DNA of 64,000 nucleotides, taken from the NCBI GenBank assembly GCA_028065135.1, contig JAPTWR010000104.1, positions 43,563 through 107,562 on the forward strand, given 5' to 3'. Within the stretch, counting starts at the first letter, position 1; every line of letters starts with the position of its first letter. The notes beneath the pieces are model-generated. The model was not told the DNA's origin and made no database searches. It saw only the letters and a program-made list of their open reading frames with translations. Both the position numbers and the translations under genes were made by a program. Below, one piece after another: positions 23,301 through 27,074 of the stretch. The DNA comes from Acidithiobacillus sp. (GTDB lineage Bacteria; Pseudomonadota; Gammaproteobacteria; Acidithiobacillales; Acidithiobacillaceae).

Positions 23301-25145
23301 GCGCACGGCGCTGACCAGCTCCGCCTGATTGTGCAGCCAGACCCGGAAGGCCCGATGCTCCGGCATGTCCGCATCCAGCAGATAGCGGGACACCACCAGG
23401 ACGGCCAGCCCTCCCGGGCGCAGCCGATCCAGACTCTTGGCAAAGAAATACCCATGCGTGTTGGGCGATACCTGGGTCAGATCGGGACGCGCCATGTCCA
23501 GCAGCTTGCCCTTGCCAAACGGCGGATTGCCCACCACCACATCCACGGTTTGCGGGAATTGCACCTTTTGGAAAGCCGCGTTGAAGATTTTTTCACGGGG
23601 ATGCAGGGCTTTCGCCACGGCGGCCGTGATCGGTTCCATTTCGACGGCCAGAAACTCCATCGGCACATCTTCGGGCGCAAGGCTTAGAAATGCTCCGCCG
23701 CCCACGGAGGGTTCCAGCACCTGCAACGCCTGTTCCGGGTGATGCAGGCTTTTCGGCAGAGCCTGACGCACCGTATCCCAGATGGCCGAAACCACGGCGT
23801 CGGAGGTGTATTGCGCGTTCCTGGTACTGGCGCGCAGGGACTTCAGTTCCTCTTCCGTGGTCAGCGCTTCCAGTTCCAGGACCACATCGGCCCAGCCGGA
23901 CGTGATTTTCCCATTGGGACGGCGAAAGGCGTCAGGCAGGCCGCCGAAACCATAAAACAGGGCGATTTCCTGCTGTTCCGCGGGCGTGGGCACCCGATGT
24001 TCCACCACACAGGTCTTGAGCAGCCGGATGGCTTGCAGATTGTCCCTTGCCTTCCGCTTCTGGCCGCGTTGATCGCTGCCGTCCGCTCCACGGTGGTGAT
24101 TGACGGCGCGGGTAAAGTCCAGATCGAAAAATGCCGTAAGCGACACTTTCGCCAAAGAATCCTTGGGCAGAGGCGGCAGGTCTTCCACCCCCTCTTCCCC
24201 TACATCTTCTCCAGCTTCTTCGTTTTCCTCGGTTTCTCCCGATTCAGAATCATCGCCGGTTAATCCTCCAGCGTCGTCTCCCCGATTTCCCCTTCCTCGT
24301 CCTCCGGATCGTCCGTCGCCAGGCCCTGTTCCCGGAATTCCTCCATCTCCAGCGCCCGCAGTGACGTCTCCCAATGATCCTGATGGCCGTATTCCACCAG
24401 CAGGGATTCCAGCCGCCACATCTGCCGGTTCCGGTCCTGATCCTGGGGTTCGTCCAGAAGGCTCCGCAGATGCTGGTGTTGCTTCATGGCCTTCAGAATG
24501 TCCCGTTGCGCCGTGAGGGCTTCCGGCGTCCGTCCGGTTTCCTCTTCCTGCACTTCCAGTTCCAACATCGAATCGTCCTGCACGAAAATCTGGTTCATCA
24601 GATGCCAGTCCCGCTCGTGTTGACGCTCCCGCCAGCTCTTGTCCGAATCCGGTTGCGGGCGACTCTCCTGAATCGCTTCCAGCGTTTCCTGGTCGCCGTC
24701 CAGCACGGCTTCCCGCAAATCCGTCAAATAATCCATCCAGGTATCCGGGAGCACGCCCGGCGGGCAGCTCTGTGCGATCCCCGGCTGGTTCCACAGGGCT
24801 TCCAGGTCGGACTGATCCCGGTCCAGAAAGCTCGTCACCTCGTCGTTCAGAATCTGTTGCTCCAGTTGGGTCATTTCCATGTTGCTCTCCCTGATGAAAG
24901 TCCGGCGCGCCGGGTGAAAAAAACAAAAATTCCACGGGACTACCGTCCGTAGGACCGCCGTCCGACCGCATCGGTACGGCCACGCGATCCACGGGTTCCG
25001 AATGGGTTTCCTGCCACGCCTGCAAATGTTCGAGCGCAATTTTTCGTGCCTGTTCCTGAACGTCATGGCCGTGACCATTGACGGGCGGAACTGACAATTC
25101 CAGATCCCATCCACCCAAATCATTCCGCACCCGATTCCCAGACAT
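5304..25145 (-). CDS. Giant polyvalent protein: N6-adenine methylase plus SF2 helicase plus many modules
   Basis: One open frame of about 6,613 codons; the ATG at 25145 (MSGNRV) has GGGGAG upstream. Residues ~500-700 are an N6-adenine methylase with NPPF near 537. Residues ~1250-1900 are an SF2/SNF2-type helicase (GAGKT ~1270, DESH ~1432, TGTP ~1482, QRNGRLIRQG ~1859). A DUF2958-like module lies near 2530-2615, with two weaker relatives near 2750 and 3300. Two papain/transglutaminase-like modules lie near 5330-5400 and 5600-5640; the first has Cys5332 and His5373, the second lacks the cysteine. Linkers rich in PLQGAN-type residues separate the modules. Such proteins enter recipients with conjugative DNA or phage and protect or process it; that role is inferred here. 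Residues ~90-330 coincide with a better-coded gene in another frame, and internal ribosome sites exist, so the product may be several polypeptides. Confidence 0.75.
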   Translation of the reverse strand: MSGNRVRNDLGGWDLELSVPPVNGHGHDVQEQARKIALEHLQAWQETHSEPVDRVAVPMRSDGGPTDGSPVEFLFFSPGAPDFHQGEQHGNDPTGATDSERRGDELSGPGSVRPGSPVEPAGDRTELPAGRAPGYLDGLFDGFAGSRAGRRPGNAGSDSGESPATGFGQELAGASTRAGLASDEPDFRAGRFDVGTGSAGRGNRTDAGSPHGATGHSEGHEATPASAEPSGRTPGSGPEPADVAAGIPAGGIRPSGSLGDVTAGAGDGGIPGTGPGDGRSGGRGRGNRGDDAGGLTGDDSESGETEENEEAGEDVGEEGVEDLPPLPKDSLAKVSLTAFFDLDFTRAVNHHRGADGSDQRGQKRKARDNLQAIRLLKTCVVEHRVPTPAEQQEIALFYGFGGLPDAFRRPNGKITSGWADVVLELEALTTEEELKSLRASTRNAQYTSDAVVSAIWDTVRQALPKSLHHPEQALQVLEPSVGGGAFLSLAPEDVPMEFLAVEMEPITAAVAKALHPREKIFNAAFQKVQFPQTVDVVVGNPPFGKGKLLDMARPDLTQVSPNTHGYFFAKSLDRLRPGGLAVLVVSRYLLDADMPEHRAFRVWLHNQAELVSAVRLPHTVFSKTAFTDVVCDVVALRKRERPLNVIYEPPSRKMVEDWTKARKSAIREQEGRKATEEELIYPLSEGLPNWILGKAVLAMGPDERGRKGEVPILGNPWYRDHPDHVLGELSIGWGKGLYRAGAPIVLPLPEFQDIGASLARVLQSDVRPGMLEDLDRTITKKEPKFPVLSAEDMGPRVTPYSFFVVPERARKAALEIWNQREPNPDGRIPAPPASRLFNAEDQPLIGIRLPDRMNFLIRETETAWKLVTFAPSKAASEIQRMAGMIGLRDTLLELTDLQRTEVRRQTPEMQSLRRKLRQDYDRFVKRYHALHRPANTSLMRDDPSWAMLSGLEIEYTPEVSRDKSRRLGIPRSPERVVRSEIFERRTQYPVQPVEHVDTAVDAMMVSLSESGRVDPDRLQSLTGKPLAEIRRELKIGQEDTLAFIAPDGHWEERSQWLSGNIDQKIRTLRNAQAQSKTPDAWTRDIRILESHRPPRISILERTIHIGAFWLPESVVSDFVTHLGGLQPQVHKNSITGEWSVKCQGRPPEYSTDHMSLSDLLQALHNHRTIQVMDKVDGKVVVDAEATSLAVEKGERIRNAWRDWIFADPDRAGMLEDRYNDLMNTNRQRFFDGRHLRLPGSNPDIHLRPHQKNAVWRMMQSKSTLLDHVVGAGKTFAAIAGVMEKRRTGQAQKPLVVVPNHLVGQWTKDWLRLYPDARLLVADKDDMAGSRRQIFLAKAAFNDVDAVIVAHSSFDRIPIDADFYEQYLKREMDQAEDFLRSQFSVEGLSVKRMEHRVQALRDRIARLHAQANESRDQGCLNFSEIGFDLLVVDESHNYKNVPYNTTLQNVRGLGNPAGSIKAENMMIKVSQCRDGGSGVVFLTGTPISNTVAEMYLLQKYMAPEKLEEKGIHTFDAWVSLFAQVEEEFAFTLTGSFKSLRTLSTFDNLPELVGMYREYADVINQKDIAQLLKEQGQRAIPMPRIKGGKAEIVVCPMTPAQRRMIGEETGYDDLTGEPRYEEGSILYRLDHLPRRPGPGEDNVLVIISDLRKAGLDARAFDPSYVPEAGEETGKLGVCAENIQRIYHEWNEDRGTQLVFLDFSTPSKRNQKEQDALEKQLAKIVAGEHPGATEKEKQDAESALEKLLDKYTRDEIQEARAEWMRVGASQGAGSPQGFVAYEDLRDRLVHLGIPREEIAFIHDADTDEKKEDLFDAVRAGKVRVLIGSTPKMGPGMNVQDRMVHVHHLDAPYRSTDIEQRNGRLIRQGNLLLKKYGKAFRVGISYYVTENSSDAGLWQILETKKKFIDQVRYYDGKSNRVSDPDAQAIDPAAIKAQASGHEVLMLEVPLRARLRRLEALKRGYREEQQRAVQQANMAREKLLELTKILPVVPEVTAQIQSLKKALATKSLADGSLVDGSAAHGESAAHGSPSQGTSLPPAGLPSARLRGRIPTDEELEDADFNLLLDGSGKKDPQFIPWGQAGRERLVSKKFLMDKFNHTMQKLNGQLESSRERVGFIGGFAVDLEQPFLNGNMTIDLYPPDARHIYALHLQSTTFHPQKNVDFFARLENMLDASALESSIRDKKQDYQATIDRGVSDQIFGQEEELQTVQLQHQLASRLLRLKVRKLDGLEDRLTGLFLQDVKKSMQEVQETNPTTGETITVSRLMHSKEQEQEAHEKAKTFVQEMIDAFSRPPLTENALSVLESLGVSAKKREALRNSLGLATEDASAAVETGESEDEEDEALPESRDVEENLPEPMVDETALRSRIGIRETGAAENPWLTESAPFLPDLSAPGNGIQVSLFDDLPLSEEKPPAGAQPLAETPSAGVRHQTVEGKLEVVMEKPENVPIVAEHAPIHEKPDDETTPVGMEARSSVAMPDSIVENQPVLRDIPAAIRGFLSNHQRLATERGLHGEEREYFSDKLRELERIIRDMPQSYQTDGQGDDAPVALHYFLGNADWYIIEKDSDPDGEGQIQAFGLADLGEGFPELGYISIQELVQAGAEMDYHFAPRTLRELKREKYPELLRDVPEAGLQPVDLRSADLQPGAALPGVGPLPSTALPGADLPSVGQQAASPVVALPEIPASVIAIMSETDQSSLTHQLTHADPETVQDIMERLQRLDQWLQHAPDVQNAQELGLRGPLGLMLWNPRNSNEQVFLSGISPDRRLGYGVHLYGEPTEFKAEILSLNSYIGSWALGLDALPVSPLLGANPLQGANPLPGTALPGASLQEVVDARVTPYRRKAWGEQAAIVLKNGINTRWRVLDFVMDGDFPTVSRTEGKQTWTSILMPVTDSDAVLVKSTWGESTYPDLRTAVRETLDALDAPVEELRARMPVAPPESAAHGGPADDSPVAMQSPAEDNLEALKPWDIRNIQRLIRDGQERGVSLGDLSDMLRSDGFNAVMSSDDINRYFHMPVPAGATLMVDGKEYADDLQQVIGIPGGSIAIPEQELFAYLQAETVRAEEDKEDEDVDLSGLPEPVVDQLASNAIEVPDVLGDTVAPQSAQTIFYTGDTPKKEGDTVAHMLRNWGDSGIVAVTDDRVTPYLEMPSKTGSLRVLLTARPEGSQQEAVSEVEYKEPVILATLPDHAVLVAERSYLDAVAALDTRNGLHRPDARQDIPPDVDRLLSEAQREEWQRIFAGTSGSSLAQEVLKAGIHRVAQWLDNPLPRSEAQKQGLDARVVVAWREPDTQRQYFLSGLNADGVSGYGLTVTTDGGAVLGPIHLPALLEREPLLQVEFAPGPLRAVLRDEHIAPEQVRMVANGTERTEKAGLAEMAQEDASYRRDVETIENAGGWDAVQADLALREKVEDQLDHLIQLRAQWVANAYQEMGWIWSGASFSHPDHEGVRIFPNMQQSASGGNAVQWGYRVTVRDKASVAPNARDVVDDMSLTAVLLAREVAGIAAGRLVAETPIHGLDEKVAPLSQVPTEDGAIPSVANASFGTTDPIARAMLAKIEASPYSLPYLLGDDGARDSDDPPYEEDAEWAAARTQFADEIDAVLNARVLANVDALGERGWMQPVLHGDMIRGDAVIHLEPRLNADGDMQGLAYRVSIASDTEGLLTRTVTDVLRDSSARFASKLHGIAEQMQKDFDLVVAEREKALFQELLNHTQKFAANVGFALKNIDVQDTPNHFRETLKKLESDWRAESESTWNDYEPLVPQGGPMANVRELFARSVEGRNAADIQHSALGVLRLAEYLLFRDQESLEKLGQQIDDAGYTETVVRQSAANPVTLEGLYRAVLRWLPDAQVWTEMVNQESLQRTLDNYIVTHIHDHAPLVAQQAKANTLDQFMMGNVLKATSDAILEVIEDQTLPQDMRYAAKAILQGPEGMTDYRAKIARMVFDAERAEPAALEGELPPAAEQKPEAIPPVVSAAVPQDPAIPGTLRTLRMTMLPVISPVPVANVTSIGDQGINGIYQGLDSTHRLICIDDRWYQHPLIDDWINSRIFSGSGWDSSREIFANVSNWRGKTLSMQRGVSDGEVTRGEPVWNVRLDGMHLNTHHEKQLRVMQTTHRFAQQDAENLRDAGGQVTLDLRYKIFVDARFPASDQQTLVMEIDYLSNSENVNRSMKAWLADADGKRVMDVQTKSPPEFTEAHLHDPQALIAFIVHLEDVRKQAQAQIDLRHTQEPLVQAYLRSYVMAADRIEAALKTVNRDDVQDQASAALAYHAVDEVIREVQNEVIEPAADALRAVSPNGRIDEFVQERLRHDTQAQRHGQALRDAQHLRDELFALAKTRTMERGQAALADNHKDTPIEDVAIAIFNKHGIETTETPRIVRLVQNRDVDGIQSAIGHNSQNPASQEVFEHMTGIRLGKTQKTRVRQIDEWAGITPEQRDAMDADRAAQRNARDALRAIKASWESLKHLRMRQGNDGQDFVLNAVKEGYIQAVSYKKGASTQYGLNNPETQSIWYIQRNPVFNGFCKAVLKMDPTGMVMDALQKAELADTPQQTISEPAPEPVTGRDPEIERRLPETSASHAGGSLAGGSLAGDNPLPEAPLPGAALQAASLPGANSLRGANPEAQAETGNAVTITDEMAATTENAENTENAGALTVETEMSSERFPDPEDDIGNDDEDTDFAEDDPDSAPVTASEKPDLPGWKVDQPDMLSPLWNLQIPSTWPNEHGVFPPAYRAEWAHGKGYFDKVEIGIARDPQGHYRFSTGGVGSSYLPSVHTPAFATFLEAHTAAREEVAEKLRKHYASSSAERGFVHAAPKLLEGMTRHADGDLHSLAEADELLQQPPYQDVFHEILEHLEGNQRMVLFWSHWNERNVRPTWMVTLHRDADEQAVVAELRESDQWDFERAPEYAHVVDADNPDAWMDFIRRIADRFPDEDRDALFNAPYGLQQEPVWHFTEPLPAHEIPDQPPAPRWPEDMDHDDLPVESPDDLKNFDRYVGLRFEDGKNHVALLIARDKQGYIPAISYRAKNAFGPSSPNGRNTHYPTFTAAYAQGIKMLKANLKERQKMDWSTGADLAAKNWLDKKAGFVEPVYFGYDAARMETDWDRQDRLEGVTALQLRRKIPSRLSNDVTPDHYTLEGVIPGESRPRHIGSVQSHDRALLLVNTTFAWMGDAAPALEQKNPAAASLTAASLPAAGPLENPEPLQQARKVVDGLQEQFGDLLTSAPSAKPLAPEGKSPLQGANPLPGATPLLHPAEQVAEAARKPVERPQSREGERPASVSFGEILSRKLSDAAAASRLDAMFGSDEALGVRFVDHQGNQIPMTKDADGQSVFPDDSSAILCTNYAEQVKKHLPGHDVQIVGFVNEDNPDCTAVREGWHPGGHDFAMVDHRWLVDPWARLVAAVRDQIVYDLQDSEDARKVADTYGDPLKWSLSGTSSIGHESGLDRWDRTGLEPVIDAYESMRRKAAGITITKAAIIPTRAGVVAVPKEENLPEQMDSAPVPTEGTIHSQDALAPQTSKAAVPDPVADQDWQRLKDLRIPEAAITDGSAKNAEDAKDVKKDADRRFLLEHLVERGIFLRLSQEPSSVNYVTGVLESGELWGAEVQAWSVSRRDLVAQDAELRELRFYNGDPESRHVFLLVDDRFLFDPWMAMNKPGMPYVLDARNPVDRDMLIDRYLSPAFWISPHPSAVLSPAWRELERWNPDLQAFTDAGDDQSEIITSPPETRNAPAETMASLPETTGSPSETAAQGPELVPESPLPVQSIEDAAGNRVAAPREQEDIMDWKSLSETPEIRPELAGYLQRLAEHPERLPEAGRFWAQSVPQEVLREMMVSLSAEWDLDYWKMAVDFLVNSLSGDPRVTSVDLHLHGREQDAITGLSFLLMHMAESGLYWPGLDTVVLDRNAFLERLESPPSAQESPLRGAALQGANPLQAAAKPEAGQPAAAPLQGAGQQGAGPSQAAGPKEMGPEDRIVKITLLPLDVEQQSWKPESGTVPARWQLVATLQDGWEMPHVLKAGVTYEQAAKAAQERAQKWNAELVDVWASRPVGNLPTGNLWPVSPPPTVLSVAATPGMDAGNPPPAWPTPADPTSARPEPETPAVSPVSQVPQSPIHAGSVEPHAGDQHLAGKTPPAGLPSAGEQIPQSIWQQEVTHPMNMEEQQAMEQIHRFLPNPQHIPEEHQRRWIGQAIVVRDKTLEMMRPYLQRDPVLAEQWQQKNLLSDMIRQAMTVNRTNLQEIATDPTNGAMRMLLRHLPVEPTIDTIRGYVLENTLSQMVLQTMFMEPFHGVMDIMATQRYEFPHHPLVDLHPPLVLFGPDRSARVILMKTPRHVPHMDSADTQMQIHACKSWVSSILQHHFQNERLPIYMHIAYFDAARQNVLIRDVTEIPGQADAMRKQAEMVAGMVANGQIPQKAPRIATKVALTPEITRDVQEIARLEAMKQTLESQIREKEQDLQSRMGGDPESWPKIPSEFSMGSIRTEWSSRIQEDKAMNALSVLGIPRSQVEKPEYDMDGMLRALSQAGIAPERFITGHQLDTERLNAVLQAYGVPRPEYQPARPMVTPSEKHPAYQQAMQTFQSKSPAENPQPSATDAPPAGVQPLAGAQPPAGIQPSAGAQTVDGFTL
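5328..5405. repeat. 18-bp G/C-rich tandem repeats inside the giant gene's 3' end
   Basis: About four units anchored on GCAGG/GCAAGG recur every 18 bp. On the minus strand they encode a six-residue repeat of the form PAGVQP/LAGAQP close to the C-terminus. The period is a multiple of three, so the frame is kept. Confidence 0.8.
6713..6735 (-). promoter_or_regulatory. Internal ribosome-binding site and ATG within the giant gene
   Basis: On the minus strand AGGAGG lies 11 nt before an in-frame ATG at 6713 (product MNMEEQQAMEQIHRFL..., 469 residues to the stop at 5304). It directly follows a repeat-encoded linker. It could give a separate C-terminal product or be the relic of a once separate gene. 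The spacing is slightly long. Confidence 0.4.
7285..7430. repeat. G/C-rich repeat cluster inside the giant gene
   Basis: This is a run of CCTGCAAGGGG/CCTGCGGCC-type units encoding, on the minus strand, an Ala/Gln/Gly/Pro-rich linker of the PLQGA type around residues 5905-5955. It has the same character as the clusters at 9421-9480, 9590-9640, 16670-16745, 17875-17935, 19010-19140 and 19825-19860. Confidence 0.75.
7829..7858 (-). promoter_or_regulatory. Internal gene-start signature (palindromic element, AGGAGG, ATG) within the giant gene
   Basis: Reading the minus strand: TGCGGCACCAAGGG (the element found upstream of other genes here, 7844-7857), then AGGAGG, then five nt, then an in-frame ATG at 7829 starting MDWKSLSETPEIRPEL. 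That is the layout of a real gene start in this element, yet the upstream frame runs straight through it. An 841-residue product may be made from here. Confidence 0.55.
11310..11440. repeat. G/C-rich repeat cluster inside the giant gene
   Basis: This is a long run of CCGGCAGGG/CCTGCAAGG units. It encodes a linker of 5- and 6-residue units (SLAGG, PLPGA, SLPGAN types) near residues 4570-4610 of the giant protein. Confidence 0.8.
17135..17270. repeat. G/C-rich repeat cluster inside the giant gene
   Basis: Repeat units of mostly 15 or 18 bp encode a leucine/alanine/proline-rich linker (ADLQPGAALPG type) immediately after the DUF2958-like module. Confidence 0.75.
17831..17845 (-). promoter_or_regulatory. 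Possible internal ribosome-binding site and ATG within the giant gene
   Basis: GGAGG lies 5 nt before an in-frame ATG at 17831 (MEKPENVPIV), just after a repeat-encoded linker and before the DUF2958-like module. This is a weaker case than 7829 because no palindromic element precedes it. Confidence 0.35.
24260..24880 (-). CDS. Acidic hypothetical protein, overprinted on the 5' part of the giant gene
   Basis: The product has 206 residues (MEMTQLEQQILNDEV...DDPEDEEGEIGETTLED), is acidic and probably alpha-helical, and belongs to no family I know. The ATG at 24880 has AGGGAGAG 4 nt upstream. Codon choice (CTG, GAA, CAG, GAC, GCC) matches neighbouring genes. The giant frame over the same bases gives a Gly/Pro/Arg/Ser-rich low-complexity product using GGA, CGA and CCA, as expected of a shadow frame. 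I therefore think this gene is real and the giant frame is merely open here. Its stop lies just before the giant frame regains protein-like coding. A separate gene1 / this gene / methylase-helicase arrangement is as likely as a true overlap. Confidence 0.7.
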   Translation of the reverse strand: MEMTQLEQQILNDEVTSFLDRDQSDLEALWNQPGIAQSCPPGVLPDTWMDYLTDLREAVLDGDQETLEAIQESRPQPDSDKSWRERQHERDWHLMNQIFVQDDSMLELEVQEEETGRTPEALTAQRDILKAMKQHQHLRSLLDEPQDQDRNRQMWRLESLLVEYGHQDHWETSLRALEMEEFREQGLATDDPEDEEGEIGETTLED

Positions 25146-25181
25146 GATCTTTTCCGCTCCCCGCACGTAAACGCTCTACAC

Positions 25182-25278
25182 CCCTTGGTGCCGCAAGGTT
25201 TTTGCCTTTTTTCAGGGTGAGGGTTTTTCCCTTCCTCTCCTTCGGGAAGATTCGTCGGCAAGGCTGCGGCACCAAGGG
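25182..25278. repeat. Hairpin-like pair of the CCCTTGGTGCCGCA element (MITE-like)
   Basis: CCCTTGGTGCCGCA at 25182-25195 faces its exact reverse complement at 25265-25278, giving a ~97-bp inverted-repeat unit between the divergent giant gene and the 25437 gene. The left copy is followed by AAGGTTTTT, so on the plus strand it also resembles a weak intrinsic terminator. A third copy, inverted, ends at 25405. Confidence 0.75.
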
Positions 25279-25288
25279 GGAGACGGGC

Positions 25289-25400
25289 GCAGGTCCTGCG
25301 GACGGCAAGTCCTGCGCACGGCAAGACCTGCCGTCTGCAAGACATGCCGTCTGCAAGACATGCCGTGCGCAGGACTTGCGGTCTGCAGGACTGCGGCACC
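25289..25400. repeat. Seven tandem 16-bp repeats in the divergent intergenic region
   Basis: Seven consecutive units start at 25289, 25305, 25321, 25337, 25353, 25369 and 25385. Each begins GCARG and follows the pattern GCARGNCNTGCSGNCT, with the last unit running into the palindromic element. There are no unique spacers, so this is not a CRISPR array. The period of 16 would break a reading frame, unlike the related 15- and 18-bp units inside genes. Confidence 0.9.
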
Positions 25401-25436
25401 AAGGGTTCGGGATGTTGAAATGGGAGAGATCAGAAA

Positions 25437-26126
25437 ATGGAAGTCATGGAATTGATCCAACGATCCAAAGCGGCGGCGGAACTGGCCTGGGATGCCGTCA
25501 AGGTATCCAATCCCGCCCAACCGGGCATGACGATGCGTCACGCGGATGTGCCGGAAGGCGATCACCACTATGCGCGGGAAATTCTGGATGGCAGCGTCAG
25601 CGCACAGGAATATGGCGGTGTGCGGGTCGATCGCGATCTGATCGATGCGGCGCGCAATCTCGTCGATTTTTTGCAGTATCACACCGGATGGGGCGATCCG
25701 ACGCGGGTGCAGCCTTTGTCAGGGAACAACATGGAGCTCGGTATCGCCTCCATGATCCAGTACCAGAACCGGATTCGGGAGCAGCATCAGATGGGCATGG
25801 CCGGTAACCGCGCCCAGGCGGGCATGGAAAGACTGCTCGTGCATTTTGCCGCCCTCTATCCCGTCGGACATCCGGAGGCTTCCGTCCGGACCATTCAGGA
25901 AAAGCTCGATCCCCTTTTCGAGGACGGACTGCGGCTGTCCGATCACCAGCGTATGGCCGTCCCGTCGATGGAAGCCGCGGCCACCGACCCGCAACTCGAT
26001 CGTCTGGCGCGACAGCTCGCATCACACCCGCAGACGCCGGAATCGCGGGTGCGAAGCGATTCCCCGCGAAGCAGTTCCCCGCGAAGCGGGCCTCGCGCCG
26101 ATGATCCCTGGGGGATGAACGCATGA
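25437..26126 (+). CDS. Hypothetical protein, first gene of the plus-strand backbone operon
   Basis: The product has 229 residues. The ATG at 25437 has GGGAGA upstream and lies 32 nt after an inverted copy of the CCCTTGGTGCCGCA element. The protein is soluble and mostly helical-looking, with no motif I recognise. The last 30 residues come from three near-copies of CCCCGCGAAGCGG and read as a Ser/Pro/Arg-rich tail, so a small repeat has extended the C-terminus. The stop overlaps the next start as ATGA, and five further genes follow closely, ending with the primase and the DotD-like lipoprotein. A role in plasmid maintenance or transfer is plausible from context only. Confidence 0.65.
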   Translation: MEVMELIQRSKAAAELAWDAVKVSNPAQPGMTMRHADVPEGDHHYAREILDGSVSAQEYGGVRVDRDLIDAARNLVDFLQYHTGWGDPTRVQPLSGNNMELGIASMIQYQNRIREQHQMGMAGNRAQAGMERLLVHFAALYPVGHPEASVRTIQEKLDPLFEDGLRLSDHQRMAVPSMEAAATDPQLDRLARQLASHPQTPESRVRSDSPRSSSPRSGPRADDPWGMNA

Positions 26127-26599
26127 ACGAGCAACTGAATGTGGCATTGACCATCACGAATGACCGGGGCGAGGAAATCTCCCCATTGGTTCGTCAGGAA
26201 GTAGCTCTTGACGGGAAATTCACGAACCTGTTGAACACCTTGAACCGGCTCAATGCCATCAAGAACGCGCAAGCCGTCGCCTTCAACATTCATCCGGTCC
26301 ATGCGGACGGCAGTCCTGCGGACAGCAGTTTTGCAGGTCCCGCGGGTGGTATGGAGGCACCTTTCTGGATGGTGTCGTTCATTACCCGCCGTAGCGGCGG
26401 TATGCAGGTGGCGCAGGAACTGCTGCCGTTCAGGACCAAGGCGCTGGCGGAAGATTTTACCCGTCGTCTGGTGGATGCCTTTCAGGATGGCCGGAAAATC
26501 AGTGTTTCGATGGACCCCCCGATCCCACCACAGCGTCCCTCGGCGGAAATTCACCAACTTGTGCGCCCCGCACCCACCGGTTTTTCTCCAGGAGCCTGA
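26123..26599 (+). CDS. Hypothetical protein
   Basis: The product has 158 residues and starts at the ATG overlapping the previous stop. The N-terminal third (LTITNDRGEEISPLVRQEVALDG) looks like a beta-rich fold. Near residues 60-72 a short stretch (DGSPADSSFAGPAGG) comes from the 15-bp CCTGCGGACGGCAG repeat, inserted in frame. The C-terminal tail is proline-rich. No family is recognised. Its position between tightly spaced backbone genes argues it is a real gene of the element. Confidence 0.6.
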   Translation: MNEQLNVALTITNDRGEEISPLVRQEVALDGKFTNLLNTLNRLNAIKNAQAVAFNIHPVHADGSPADSSFAGPAGGMEAPFWMVSFITRRSGGMQVAQELLPFRTKALAEDFTRRLVDAFQDGRKISVSMDPPIPPQRPSAEIHQLVRPAPTGFSPGA

Positions 26600-26602
26600 A
26601 AA

Positions 26603-27073
26603 ATGGAAAACATGGAAACGCAGAATTCGCAGAATACGGATACCCCAAGTTCTTCGCCGGGCGCAGACCAGTCGGGCGCAGCCCCTTCGCAAGGGGCAAA
26701 CCAGACGGCTGCAGGACTGCCGGGTGCAAGCCTGCCGGCCGCAGGCCCGGAGGAACATAAACGGGCGGTGATCATGAGTCTTGCCGTGATTTTCCTGTTT
26801 TTCGTGTCGCCTCTGGCCGGTTTTCTGATCGCCACCGGGGAGCAGCCTTTTCTGAAGGAACAATCGCGTCTGGCGCTCAACGGGACGATCACCTATGCCC
26901 TTTTTCTGATGGCGTCGTTTGTCCTGAATGTCACGGTCATTCTGAGCATCATCGGCATCCCGCTGATGGCCCTGGCGTTCGTGCTCACCCTCTATGGCGG
27001 CATCAAGGGGGCCGTCGAGTCCAGTCATGGCCGGTTGTACCGCTATCCCATGAGCCTGAATCTGGTGCGTTGA
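26603..27073 (+). CDS. Small membrane protein, DUF4870/Tic20-like
   Basis: The product has 156 residues. Residues 1-50 are a Ser/Gly/Ala/Pro-rich cytoplasmic lead that includes repeat-encoded GLPGASLPAAG. Hydrophobic segments follow at about 57-77, 93-113 and 117-137, with the short loop pattern and final GGIKGA...YRYPMSL typical of DUF4870-type proteins. It should sit in the inner membrane; the family has no settled function. GGAGCC lies before the start and the spacing to both neighbours is a few bases, so it is in the same operon. Confidence 0.7.
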   Translation: MENMETQNSQNTDTPSSSPGADQSGAAPSQGANQTAAGLPGASLPAAGPEEHKRAVIMSLAVIFLFFVSPLAGFLIATGEQPFLKEQSRLALNGTITYALFLMASFVLNVTVILSIIGIPLMALAFVLTLYGGIKGAVESSHGRLYRYPMSLNLVR

Positions 27074-27074
27074 C

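Noticed and set aside
25289..25400. Possible CRISPR array
   Set aside because: The 16-bp units are directly contiguous with no unique spacers, and no cas gene is present.
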